A DNA stretch of 24,628 nt from CAVPEW01 sp050247895 (GTDB lineage: Bacteria > Actinomycetota > Acidimicrobiia > Acidimicrobiales > VFJN01). The notes under the pieces were generated by a model. That model worked only from the letters and a program-made list of their open reading frames with translations. It was not told the origin of the DNA and did not search any database. Where the stretch lies: NCBI GenBank assembly GCA_050247895.1, contig JBFWTJ010000010.1, forward strand, positions 1 to 24,628, in the 5' to 3' direction. Below, piece after piece: positions 15,055 to 21,862 of the stretch. How positions within the stretch are numbered: the stretch's first letter is position 1; each line of letters starts with the position of its first letter. Both the position numbers and the translations under genes were made by a program.

Positions 15055-16044
15055 ATGGACCGCTACGCACGGATCCTCGACGGGCTCGACGTCGACCACG
15101 GCCGGGGCCTGGAGATCGGTGCCCTGCACAACCCGGTCGTGCCGGTCGACCGCGACGTCCTGCACGTGGACCACGCCTCGACCGAGGACCTGCGGGCCAA
15201 GTACGCCGACGACCCGGCCGTGGTCGACATGGTCGACGTCGACGTCGTCTGGACCGACCGGGGCCTGCGCCGCGAGCTCGACGAGGTCGCCGGCGAGGGC
15301 GCCACGGTCGACTACGTGGTGGCCTCGCACGTGGTCGAGCACGTGCCCGACCTGGTCGGCTGGCTGGCCGAGCTGGCCGCCGTCCTGCGCCCGGGCGGCT
15401 CGCTCTCGCTCGCCGTGCCGGACAAGCGCTTCTGCTTCGACGCCCGCCGGCGGGTGACCGACGTGAGCGAGGTGGTCGACGCCCACCTGAGCGGCCGCCG
15501 GCGGCCGTCGCTGGCGGCGACGTTCGACTTCTGGACCCACTACGACCAGGTCGACGCGGCCGCCCTGTGGGCCGGCGCCGCGCCGCCGCCCGCCGAGCCG
15601 CTGCGGGACGTGGAGGCCCTGGAGCGGACCCGGGCCGCGGCCGACTCGTCCGACTACCACGACGTGCACGCCTGGGTCTTCACCCCGGCGTCGTTCCTGG
15701 GCATCCTCGACCGGCTGGCCGGCGTCGACCTGCTCCCGCCGTTCGAGCTCGGCTCGTTCGCGGCCACCCGACCCGGGGAGATCGAGTTCTTCGCCCGGCT
15801 GGTCCGCCTCGACGACGCGCGGCCCGCCGACGAGCGCCGGGCCCGCCAGGCCGCCTCGATCGCCCGGGCCCGGGCCGCCCTGGCCCCGGAGGACCCGCCG
15901 TCCACCGACGGCGAGGTGGCCGTCCCGGCCATCGCCGTCGCGGCAGCGCTGAGCGAGCGCGAGCTGCGCCTCATCCGGGCCAAGCGGGCGGTCATGGAGC
16001 GCCTGCGCCGGGTGGCCGACCGCCGCCCCGCCCACCCCCGATAG
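15055..16044 (+). CDS. Class I SAM-dependent methyltransferase (type 11-like)
   Basis: A 329-residue soluble methyltransferase. Motif I is GLEIGALHNP (18-27). The DYVVASHVVEHVPD segment (about 86-99) and LRPGGSLSLAVPDKRF (about 111-126) are typical of type 11 enzymes. A helical region follows, ending in a basic tail. Very similar layouts are common in surface-polysaccharide clusters, where they methylate sugars or carry short coiled coils; the acceptor here is unknown. It is last in the mutase operon, 13 nt behind the DUF2142-like gene, so these two may form a glycan-modifying pair. The reading frame ends in TAG immediately after a run of five C (16035-16039). A one-base shift there would add 49 residues resembling a repeat-protein tail. 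Confidence 0.8.
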   Translation: MDRYARILDGLDVDHGRGLEIGALHNPVVPVDRDVLHVDHASTEDLRAKYADDPAVVDMVDVDVVWTDRGLRRELDEVAGEGATVDYVVASHVVEHVPDLVGWLAELAAVLRPGGSLSLAVPDKRFCFDARRRVTDVSEVVDAHLSGRRRPSLAATFDFWTHYDQVDAAALWAGAAPPPAEPLRDVEALERTRAAADSSDYHDVHAWVFTPASFLGILDRLAGVDLLPPFELGSFAATRPGEIEFFARLVRLDDARPADERRARQAASIARARAALAPEDPPSTDGEVAVPAIAVAAALSERELRLIRAKRAVMERLRRVADRRPAHPR

Positions 16045-16189
16045 GGTCTCCGTCTGGCGGCAGCAGTCGCCCGGCACCTACTTCATCCTCCAGAGCGGCT
16101 CGGGCCGGATGCGGGTCGAGGCGTGGGGCGAGCCGGGCGACTACCCGCTGGCCAACACCTACGTCCGCCCCCGGCCGTTCGGCATCTGA
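16037..16189 (+). pseudogene. Remnant of a repeat-protein C-terminus (or frameshifted tail of the methyltransferase)
   Basis: In the frame ending at TGA 16187-16189 the sequence reads PDRVSVWRQQSPGTYFILQS, then a short stretch, then WGEPGDYPLANTYVR and a few more residues. This looks like the last unit of bacterial FG-GAP-like repeat proteins (pattern D..VWR...GT(W/Y)(Y/F)IL...WG..GD.P). It has no ATG, GTG or TTG near its beginning; the first ATG (16109) is in the middle. Similarity is lost upstream, exactly where the methyltransferase ends. It is either a decayed gene end or joined to the methyltransferase by an indel in the C-run at 16035-16039. The remaining 40 nt to the convergent stop show nothing else. 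Confidence 0.5.
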
Positions 16190-16229
16190 GCCGCGCCACG
16201 GCGCCCTCCCGGACCGCGCAGCGTGGACG

Positions 16230-18200
16230 TCAGCCCGGGGCGGTCACCGCGATGCCGTCGCCGCCGGTGCCGTCCCAGTTCCCGACGACCGGGCGCATGC
16301 CCTTGGCCCCGTAGGCGAAGGTGACCTGGGCCGCGCCCGGCGACGACGTCTGGCGCAGGTACCAGGCCCCGTCGACGTACACGCCGATCCCGTCGCCACC
16401 GACGCCGTCCCAGTCACCGACCACGGGCACGTAGCCGGGCATCCCGTACGACACGGTCACCTGGGGTGCCCCCGGCGTGGCGGTCTGGCGCAGGTACCAG
16501 GCCCCGCCGTCGTAGACGCCGATCCCGTCGACGCCGTCGCCGTCCCAGTCGCCGACCACCGGGATCGCCCCGGCGTAGCCGTAGTACACCGCGACGTCGG
16601 GCGGTCCCGGCGTGGCGGTCTGGCGCAGGTACCAGATCCCCGCCACGTACACGCCGATCCCGTCGACGCCGTCGCCGTCCCAGTCGCCGCACACCGGGAC
16701 GTAGCCGGGCGCCCCGTAGCGGGCCACCACCTCGGGGGCGCCGCCCGAGGGCGTGGCCCGGGCGTAGAACGTGTCGCCGTCGTAGATCGTGACCCCGTCG
16801 CGCGCCGTCCCGTCCCCGGCCAGGTCGCAGCCCAGCGGGAGCGCCGAGGGGCCCCCGAAGGGCACGGTCAGCTCGGGCTGGCCCGCGCCCGGCGCCTGGC
16901 GGCCGTACCAGACCAGCTGGCTCGGCCCGACCGGGCTGTACCAGTCGGAGAACAGGTTCAGCTTGCGCCGGAAGTTGTCGCCGGTGTCGACCACCGACCG
17001 GGTCGTGCCCCACACCCGCACCTGGAGGACCCGGCCGCCGTCCTGGCCCAACCCGTTGCGCTGGGTCACCTCGAAGCCGGTGTACGAGCCGATGGTCGGG
17101 TAGGCGGCCTCGATGGCGGCCCCGGACACCGTGGTCGTCCAGTCGTGGCGGGGCGAGCGGACGTCGCCCAGGTCCTGGACGGCGGGGAACGTGCCCCCGG
17201 CGGTCCAACCACCCGTCGAGGAGGAGAACTCGGTGCGCATGACCGTGCCGTTGCGGACCCGGACCTCGCCCGCGGTCAGGGCGACGGCCTGGTCGGTCCG
17301 GTGGTCCTCCAGCCGCGTCCCGTTGAGCCCGGCGCCCGAGTACACCTGGCACGACGCCGTGTCGCAGGTCCGCCACGGGCCGGGCCGGTCCTCGGCCCAG
17401 GCGTAGGAGCGGGCCGCCACGGCCTGGGCCATCAGCGACTGCATGCCCCGGGGCAGGCCCGTGCCCGGGTCCACGCCGCCGGCGTCGCCCCAGGAGGCGG
17501 GCGACTCCCGGGGCACCACGCCCCGCAGGTACTGGTCGATGGGCAGCTCGTTGACGACGTGGGTGGCCCCGCCGTACTCGGCCATGCCCAGCGTGCCCCG
17601 GTAGGCCCGCCGACCGGCCGACTCGCACACCGACAGCATCCGGGCCAGGTCGTCGCCGGACGCCTCGGAAAGGACCACCTGCGGGGTGCCGACCTCATAG
17701 GGCCCGTACGAGTCAACGCTCTTGCCGCACGGGTCGGTGCGGTACCAGGTCTGCACCTTCCAGACGCCGTCGGTGTCCTTGAACACCTCGGCCAGGGTCC
17801 CCGCACCCATGGGCACGGTGCCCACGGCGAAGGCCTGGTCCGAGGTGACCAGCAGGCGCCGGCCGATCCAGGCGTTGAGGTCGACCTGGATGGCGACGTC
17901 GCCCAGGGAGCCCATCTGGGTGTTGCCGTAGAAGTGGTCCAGGATCTGCGTGTGGCGCCAGCCGTGGTCCACGGCGTAGCCGTAGGAGCCGTACTGGCCC
18001 ATCCCCCTCCCGTGGCCCCAGCCGTGGCCGGTCAGCGTGAGCGACGGGCTCGCCGCGGCCGCCGGCGGCGCGGCGGCCACCCCGGGGGCGACGACACCGG
18101 CGACGAGCAGCAGGGCGGCGACCAGCCGTGGTCCTCGGCGACGCCGGGGCGGATCGGCCGCCCGGCCGGTCGGCGGCTGCCACGTCGTCACGTCGAACAC
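16230..18200 (-). CDS. Secreted SpoIID/LytB-domain protein with five-unit FG-GAP-like C-terminal domain
   Basis: 656 residues. Signal peptide: basic RRRRGPR, then a hydrophobic core (about 26-43) and an Ala-rich cleavage zone near 50. The mature part opens with GHGWGHGRGMGQYGSYG (58-74). The SpoIID core follows with NELPIDQYLRGVVPRESPASW (217-237, E232 the candidate catalytic Glu), LMAQAVAARSYAWAE (256-270) and FSSSTGGWT. SpoIID proteins are murein lytic transglycosylases, and LytB-type relatives stimulate wall amidases; no sporulation gene is nearby, so a role in wall remodelling is likelier. Residues about 455-656 are five 45-residue DxDGDGxDG units. GTG 18200 is chosen because GGAGAGGA lies 10 nt upstream. 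The unit domain matches the GH43 protein 14 kb away. Confidence 0.85.
   Translation of the reverse strand: MFDVTTWQPPTGRAADPPRRRRGPRLVAALLLVAGVVAPGVAAAPPAAAASPSLTLTGHGWGHGRGMGQYGSYGYAVDHGWRHTQILDHFYGNTQMGSLGDVAIQVDLNAWIGRRLLVTSDQAFAVGTVPMGAGTLAEVFKDTDGVWKVQTWYRTDPCGKSVDSYGPYEVGTPQVVLSEASGDDLARMLSVCESAGRRAYRGTLGMAEYGGATHVVNELPIDQYLRGVVPRESPASWGDAGGVDPGTGLPRGMQSLMAQAVAARSYAWAEDRPGPWRTCDTASCQVYSGAGLNGTRLEDHRTDQAVALTAGEVRVRNGTVMRTEFSSSTGGWTAGGTFPAVQDLGDVRSPRHDWTTTVSGAAIEAAYPTIGSYTGFEVTQRNGLGQDGGRVLQVRVWGTTRSVVDTGDNFRRKLNLFSDWYSPVGPSQLVWYGRQAPGAGQPELTVPFGGPSALPLGCDLAGDGTARDGVTIYDGDTFYARATPSGGAPEVVARYGAPGYVPVCGDWDGDGVDGIGVYVAGIWYLRQTATPGPPDVAVYYGYAGAIPVVGDWDGDGVDGIGVYDGGAWYLRQTATPGAPQVTVSYGMPGYVPVVGDWDGVGGDGIGVYVDGAWYLRQTSSPGAAQVTFAYGAKGMRPVVGNWDGTGGDGIAVTAPG
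16233..16880 (-). repeat. Five tandem 45-residue FG-GAP/VCBS-like units (SpoIID-domain protein)
   Basis: The aspartate loops begin near residues 458 (CDLAGDGTARDG), 505, 550 (both GDWDGDGVDG), 595 (GDWDGVGGDG) and 640 (GNWDGTGGDG), 45 residues apart after the first. Cysteines precede only loops 1 and 2 (C458, C504), as in the GH43 protein. At DNA level a 30-nt exact repeat occurs at 16471-16500 and 16606-16635, one unit (135 bp) apart, showing recent internal duplication or conversion. Confidence 0.85.
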
Positions 18201-18210
18201 TGTCGATCCG

Positions 18211-18218
18211 TCCTCTCC
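18211..18218 (-). promoter_or_regulatory. Ribosome binding site of the SpoIID-domain gene
   Basis: GGAGAGGA on the minus strand, 10 nt before GTG 18200. The 142-nt gap up to the preceding glycosyltransferase stop contains no TANNNT hexamer at leaderless distance, so this gene differs from the leaderless ones. Nothing else is recognised in the gap. Confidence 0.5.
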
Positions 18219-18342
18219 GTCGCCGCGCCCGTCGTCCGCCGCGGCCCTCGGCCCCGTGCGTCCGGCGGATGCGTTCCCGTTGACCCGGCACCGCTACCCC
18301 GCGGCGCCCGGCTTCGACCATCGGGCCGCAGCCGTCCGGCCC

Positions 18343-19749
18343 TCACCGGCGCGCGCGGCCCGAGAAGCGATCGGCCAGCCGGCGGACCCGCTTGAGCGCG
18401 CGGGCCGCGATGCCCCGCACGCCCTCCTGGCCCAGGATGTGCCAGAAGGCGTACCAGTCGTGGCGCAGGCGCGACCGGGTGCTGGTGACCACGACCAGGT
18501 CGGTGCGGGCCAGCTCGCAGAGCAGGTCGTCGAGCAGGTCGGGTGCACGCGCCGGGGCACGGCAGAAGGCCAGCAGCGGCTCGAGGACCCTCTGCCAGCG
18601 CAGCGCCTCACCCAGGGCACGGCTGCCCTGCGCCTGGGACCGCGCCAGCTCGTCGTCGGTCAGGAGCCGTTCCAGGGCCGCCTCCAGGGCGTCCACGTCC
18701 TCGGCCGGCACCACCTGGCCCGCGCCGGCCTCGGTGAGCAGCGAGGCGAAGGAGTCGCCGTCGGTGGCCACGATCGGCAGCCCGGCCCACAGGTAGTCCA
18801 GGATCCGGGTCCGGAAGGAGAACTCCGTCTCGACGTGGTCGAAGTGGGTGCTCACCCCGACGTCGGCCTCGAGCAGGAAGTCCTGCCGCCGGTCGAAGGG
18901 CACCCAGCCCTCGTTGAAGTGGACGAAGGTGCCCGACAGGCCCAGCTCGTCGGCCAGGGCGCGCGTCTCGCCGGCGATCCGCATCTCGGGGATCGTCGGG
19001 TTCGGGTGGCGCAGGCCCATGAACACCAGGCGCACCTCGGGGTGGCGGTGGCGCAGCCGATCCACCGCCCGCACCAGCGAGAGCGGGTCGAACCAGTTGT
19101 AGACGCCGCCGCCCCACAGGATGACCCGGCTCGACGCGTCGACCCCTGGCAGCACGCCCCGCATCGCCGGGGCGCCCTTGACCGGGGGCTCGTCGCCCAC
19201 CCCGAAGGGCACGACGTCGATCAGGCGGCGGAGGGTCCCGTCGGCCTCGTAGGTGGCCGGGTTGATGCGGCCCAGCCCGCCGAGGTGCCCCAGCCACAGG
19301 TCGCGCTGCTTCTCGCTGGCGCAGACGAAGAAGTCGCCCCGGCGGAGCTGCTCGTTGAGCGCGGCCATGGCACCGTGGACGGCCCGGCGCCAGCCCTCCG
19401 GCCCGGCCTCACGGGACTGCTCGAGCTGCTCGAGGTGCATCGGGTCGTAGACGTCGCAGACCAGGACCTTGTCCGAGGCCACGATCCAGGGCCGCCCGGC
19501 CATGATCCACCCCTGGAGGATGAACACGTCGCAGCGGTCGAGCGCGGCCCGCAGCCCGCCCTCGTCGACGTGGAGGACCTCCAGGCCCGGCTCGGTCAGC
19601 TCGCACGGACCGGTGGTGACCAGCTCGACCCGGTGCTCGGCGGCGAGCGCCCGGGCGATGTGCAGGGCGCGGATCGCCGGACCCGCCATGCGGGGGCCGA
19701 GGGTGTCGGCCGTGGCGACGACGATGCGGCGTCCGCCGCCGGCGCTCAA
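18343..19749 (-). CDS. Glycosyltransferase, GT4 (group 1) type
   Basis: 468 residues with a GT-B fold. The N-terminal Rossmann domain begins IVVATADTLGPRMAGPAIRA, an opening common among surface-glycan glycosyltransferases. The C-terminal donor domain has VILWGGGVYNWFDPLSLVRA, LVFMGLRHPNP and TRILDYLWAGLPIVATDGDS (sugar-nucleotide binding). It probably adds a sugar in the cytoplasm to the glycan exported by the adjacent ABC transporter; donor and acceptor are unknown. The TTG start at 19749 overlaps the stop of the ATPase gene (TTGA), behind a GGTGAGG ribosome site. A helical, basic C-terminal tail (about 390-468) follows the catalytic part. Confidence 0.85.
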   Translation of the reverse strand: MSAGGGRRIVVATADTLGPRMAGPAIRALHIARALAAEHRVELVTTGPCELTEPGLEVLHVDEGGLRAALDRCDVFILQGWIMAGRPWIVASDKVLVCDVYDPMHLEQLEQSREAGPEGWRRAVHGAMAALNEQLRRGDFFVCASEKQRDLWLGHLGGLGRINPATYEADGTLRRLIDVVPFGVGDEPPVKGAPAMRGVLPGVDASSRVILWGGGVYNWFDPLSLVRAVDRLRHRHPEVRLVFMGLRHPNPTIPEMRIAGETRALADELGLSGTFVHFNEGWVPFDRRQDFLLEADVGVSTHFDHVETEFSFRTRILDYLWAGLPIVATDGDSFASLLTEAGAGQVVPAEDVDALEAALERLLTDDELARSQAQGSRALGEALRWQRVLEPLLAFCRAPARAPDLLDDLLCELARTDLVVVTSTRSRLRHDWYAFWHILGQEGVRGIAARALKRVRRLADRFSGRARR

Positions 19750-20963
19750 CCCCCCTCACCCCGCTCGAGCACGTCGAGGTGCCACTCGCCGCCCAGGGAG
19801 GTGACCCCGCCGAAGCTCTCGTGCGGCGTGCCGGGCAGGACGTCGAAGCGCAGCGCCCGGGTCCGGAAGTCGTAGACGTGCAGGACGGCCCGGTCGGTGA
19901 CGGCGCTGGAGAGGTCGTAGGTCCCCGGGAGCAGCAGGAAGCGGGGCACGACCAGGTCGACGTGGCCGGCGCCGTCGACCACCTCGGGGACCAGGCCGGC
20001 GTCGCCGGTGTTGGGGCCGGTGATCACCGTGCCGTCGAGGGCGTGGATCGACAGGCCGAACACCGGCCGGGAGATCGGCTCGTCGGTCCGGTAGTGGAGG
20101 CGGAACGTCACCGCGTCGCCGGTGCGGATCGTCGTCGTCGCCACGCCGTCGGCGCCGAGGACCTCGACCCGCTCGATCCGGGCCTCGCCCGAGCCCCACC
20201 GGGCCCCCTCCGCCGCCGGGGCACCCTGGTCGACCTGGACCGAGCCGAGGTAGGCGTCCACGATGTCGTGGGCGTCGCCGACCTCCTTGAGCACGCCGTG
20301 GTCCAGCCAGGCGACCCGGTCGCACATCGACTGGACGCTGCCCAGCGAGTGCGAGACGACCACGATGGTCCGGCCGTCGGCCCGCAGCTCGGCGAACTTC
20401 TCGGCGCACCTCCGCTGGAACTGCTCGTCGCCCACGGCCAGGACCTCGTCGACGAGCAGCACGTCGGGCTCCACGTTGATGGCCACCGAGAAGCCGAGCC
20501 GGACGTACATCCCCGACGAGTAGTTCTTGACCGGCGTGTCGATGAAGCGGTCGAGGCCGGCGAAGCCCACGATGTCGTCGAACCGCCGCTCGATCTCCCG
20601 CCGGGACAGGCCGAGGATGGAGCCGTTGAGGAACACGTTGTCGCGCCCCGACAGCTCGGGGTGGAAGCCGGCGCCGAGCTCGAGCAGGGCGCTGACCTTC
20701 CCCCGGGTGCGGATGTGGCCCGAGTCGGGCCGCAGGATCCGGGCCATGCACTTGAGCAGGGTGCTCTTGCCGCTCCCGTTCTCGCCGATCAACCCGAACG
20801 TCGAACCGGCGGGGATCTCCAGCGACACGTCGCGCACGGCCCAGAACTCCTCGTAGCGGGCTCGGCGACCCCGCATGGCCGCGGCCTTCAAGCTCTGGTT
20901 GCGGTCGTGGTAGAGCCGGAACCGCTTGGAGACCTGGCAGACCTCGACGGCGACGTCACCCAT
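19746..20963 (-). CDS. wzt: ABC transporter ATP-binding protein for surface polysaccharide export (Wzt-like)
   Basis: 405 residues. Walker A GENGSGKST at 60-68, signature YSSGMYVRLGFSVA near 157, Walker B VLLVDEVLAVGDEQF near 175, and a switch histidine in VVVSHSLGSV. This order and these variants are typical of the polysaccharide/teichoic acid exporter ATPases. After about residue 245 comes a beta-rich domain (GEARIERVEVLGADG, then PVFGLSIHALDGTVITGPNT) like the Wzt C-terminal domain that recognises the finished glycan. This suggests export of a complete, lipid-linked polymer with a recognisable end group. ATG 20963 shares one base with the permease stop (TGATG), and its stop overlaps the next start, so permease, ATPase and glycosyltransferase are co-translated. 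Confidence 0.92.
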   Translation of the reverse strand: MGDVAVEVCQVSKRFRLYHDRNQSLKAAAMRGRRARYEEFWAVRDVSLEIPAGSTFGLIGENGSGKSTLLKCMARILRPDSGHIRTRGKVSALLELGAGFHPELSGRDNVFLNGSILGLSRREIERRFDDIVGFAGLDRFIDTPVKNYSSGMYVRLGFSVAINVEPDVLLVDEVLAVGDEQFQRRCAEKFAELRADGRTIVVVSHSLGSVQSMCDRVAWLDHGVLKEVGDAHDIVDAYLGSVQVDQGAPAAEGARWGSGEARIERVEVLGADGVATTTIRTGDAVTFRLHYRTDEPISRPVFGLSIHALDGTVITGPNTGDAGLVPEVVDGAGHVDLVVPRFLLLPGTYDLSSAVTDRAVLHVYDFRTRALRFDVLPGTPHESFGGVTSLGGEWHLDVLERGEGG

Positions 20964-21784
20964 CACAGCTCCTCGGCCAGGCGGGGTTCGAGGCGGCGGA
21001 ACACCGCCAGGCCCACGGCCAGGCTCACCACCGTGGCCGCCAGCACGGCGAGCACGTCGCCCAGCTCGGGGCCACGCAGGTCGTAGAGGACGTCGCGGTA
21101 GATGGCCACGAAGCGCAGCATCGGGTTGGCCTCGTAGAGCCACCGCAGCAGCGGCTGGTCGGCCAGCGCGTCGACGGCCAGCGCCCGCGGGTAGACGATC
21201 GGCGTGGCGTAGAACCAGAGCTGGAGGGCGATGCCCACGAGGTGCTGGATGTCGCGGAAGTACACGGCCGCGACCGACAGCAGCAGGGCCAGCCCGTACA
21301 CGAACAGGGCCTGGACCACCACGACCAGAGCGACCAGCGGGAGCCAGGGCAGCACCATGCTGCCCGCCACGAGCAGGGCCGCGACGAGCACGCCCAGCTC
21401 GATGAGCAGCGAGATCGAGACCGACGTGGTGTTGGCCGCGACGAGCAGCTCCCGGGGGAAGAAGACCTTGTTGATGAGGTTGGCGTTGCCGAGCAGCGAG
21501 CCCATCCCGCCGGTGATGCCCGCCGACGCCGCGTTCCACGGCAGCAGCCCGCAGAGCAGGAAGAAGGCGAAGACGTGCAGGCCGCTGGGGTCGCCCGCGG
21601 GGATCTCCACCTTGAGGAAGAAGCGGAACACGACCGAGAAGATGGCCATGGTGGCCAACGGGTTCAGCAGCGACCAGGCCCAGCCCAGCGCCGACCGCTT
21701 GTACTTGCCCCGCAGCTCCCGCAACGTGAGGTTCACGTAGAGGTCGCGCTGGCCGAAGAGGGGGTCGAGGACTCGCATCACCAC
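20963..21784 (-). CDS. wzm: ABC-2 type polysaccharide export permease (Wzm-like)
   Basis: 273 residues with six hydrophobic segments. The cytoplasmic start has DLYVNLTLRELRGKYKRSALG followed by WAWSLLNPLATMAIFSVVF, the classic entry of the ABC-2 exporter family. AVYFRDIQHLVGIALQLWFYATPIVYP in the second half is the other signature. With the Wzt-like ATPase it should flip a lipid-linked glycan across the membrane. The start is set at GTG 21784 (VVMRVLDPLF), 7 nt after a TACGCT -10; GTG 21832 would add 16 residues but lies upstream of that promoter, and ATG 21778 is only two codons later. Confidence 0.9.
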   Translation of the reverse strand: MVMRVLDPLFGQRDLYVNLTLRELRGKYKRSALGWAWSLLNPLATMAIFSVVFRFFLKVEIPAGDPSGLHVFAFFLLCGLLPWNAASAGITGGMGSLLGNANLINKVFFPRELLVAANTTSVSISLLIELGVLVAALLVAGSMVLPWLPLVALVVVVQALFVYGLALLLSVAAVYFRDIQHLVGIALQLWFYATPIVYPRALAVDALADQPLLRWLYEANPMLRFVAIYRDVLYDLRGPELGDVLAVLAATVVSLAVGLAVFRRLEPRLAEEL

Positions 21785-21791
21785 CTGCCGG

Positions 21792-21797
21792 AGCGTA
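21792..21797 (-). promoter_or_regulatory. -10 element of the wzm-wzt-glycosyltransferase operon
   Basis: TACGCT reads from 21797 to 21792 on the minus strand, the same hexamer as for pabB. The predicted +1 is at 21785-21784, at the first GTG of wzm. It separates transcription of the exporter from the upstream glycosyltransferase, although read-through remains possible. Confidence 0.5.
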
Positions 21798-21832
21798 ACG
21801 ACGAGCCGACCGACCACCCGGGCACCGGGCAC

Positions 21833-21862
21833 GACCGCCCCGCCCCGCCTTCCAGGGCGGTC
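21833..21862 (-). terminator. Hairpin over the end of the two-domain glycosyltransferase gene
   Basis: GACCGCCC (21833-21840) pairs perfectly with GGGCGGTC (21855-21862) around a 14-nt loop, and includes part of the stop codon. There is no T-run, so it may be an attenuator or weak terminator just before the wzm promoter. Confidence 0.3.

Noticed and set aside
18201..18342. A riboswitch or other structured RNA before the SpoIID-domain gene
   Set aside because: The 142-nt gap shows no clear paired architecture or known conserved core, only a ribosome binding site near its end.
21785..21832. GTG 21832 as the wzm start
   Set aside because: The extra 16 residues are not needed for the family fold, and the TACGCT hexamer would lie inside the gene. 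GTG 21784 fits the promoter better.
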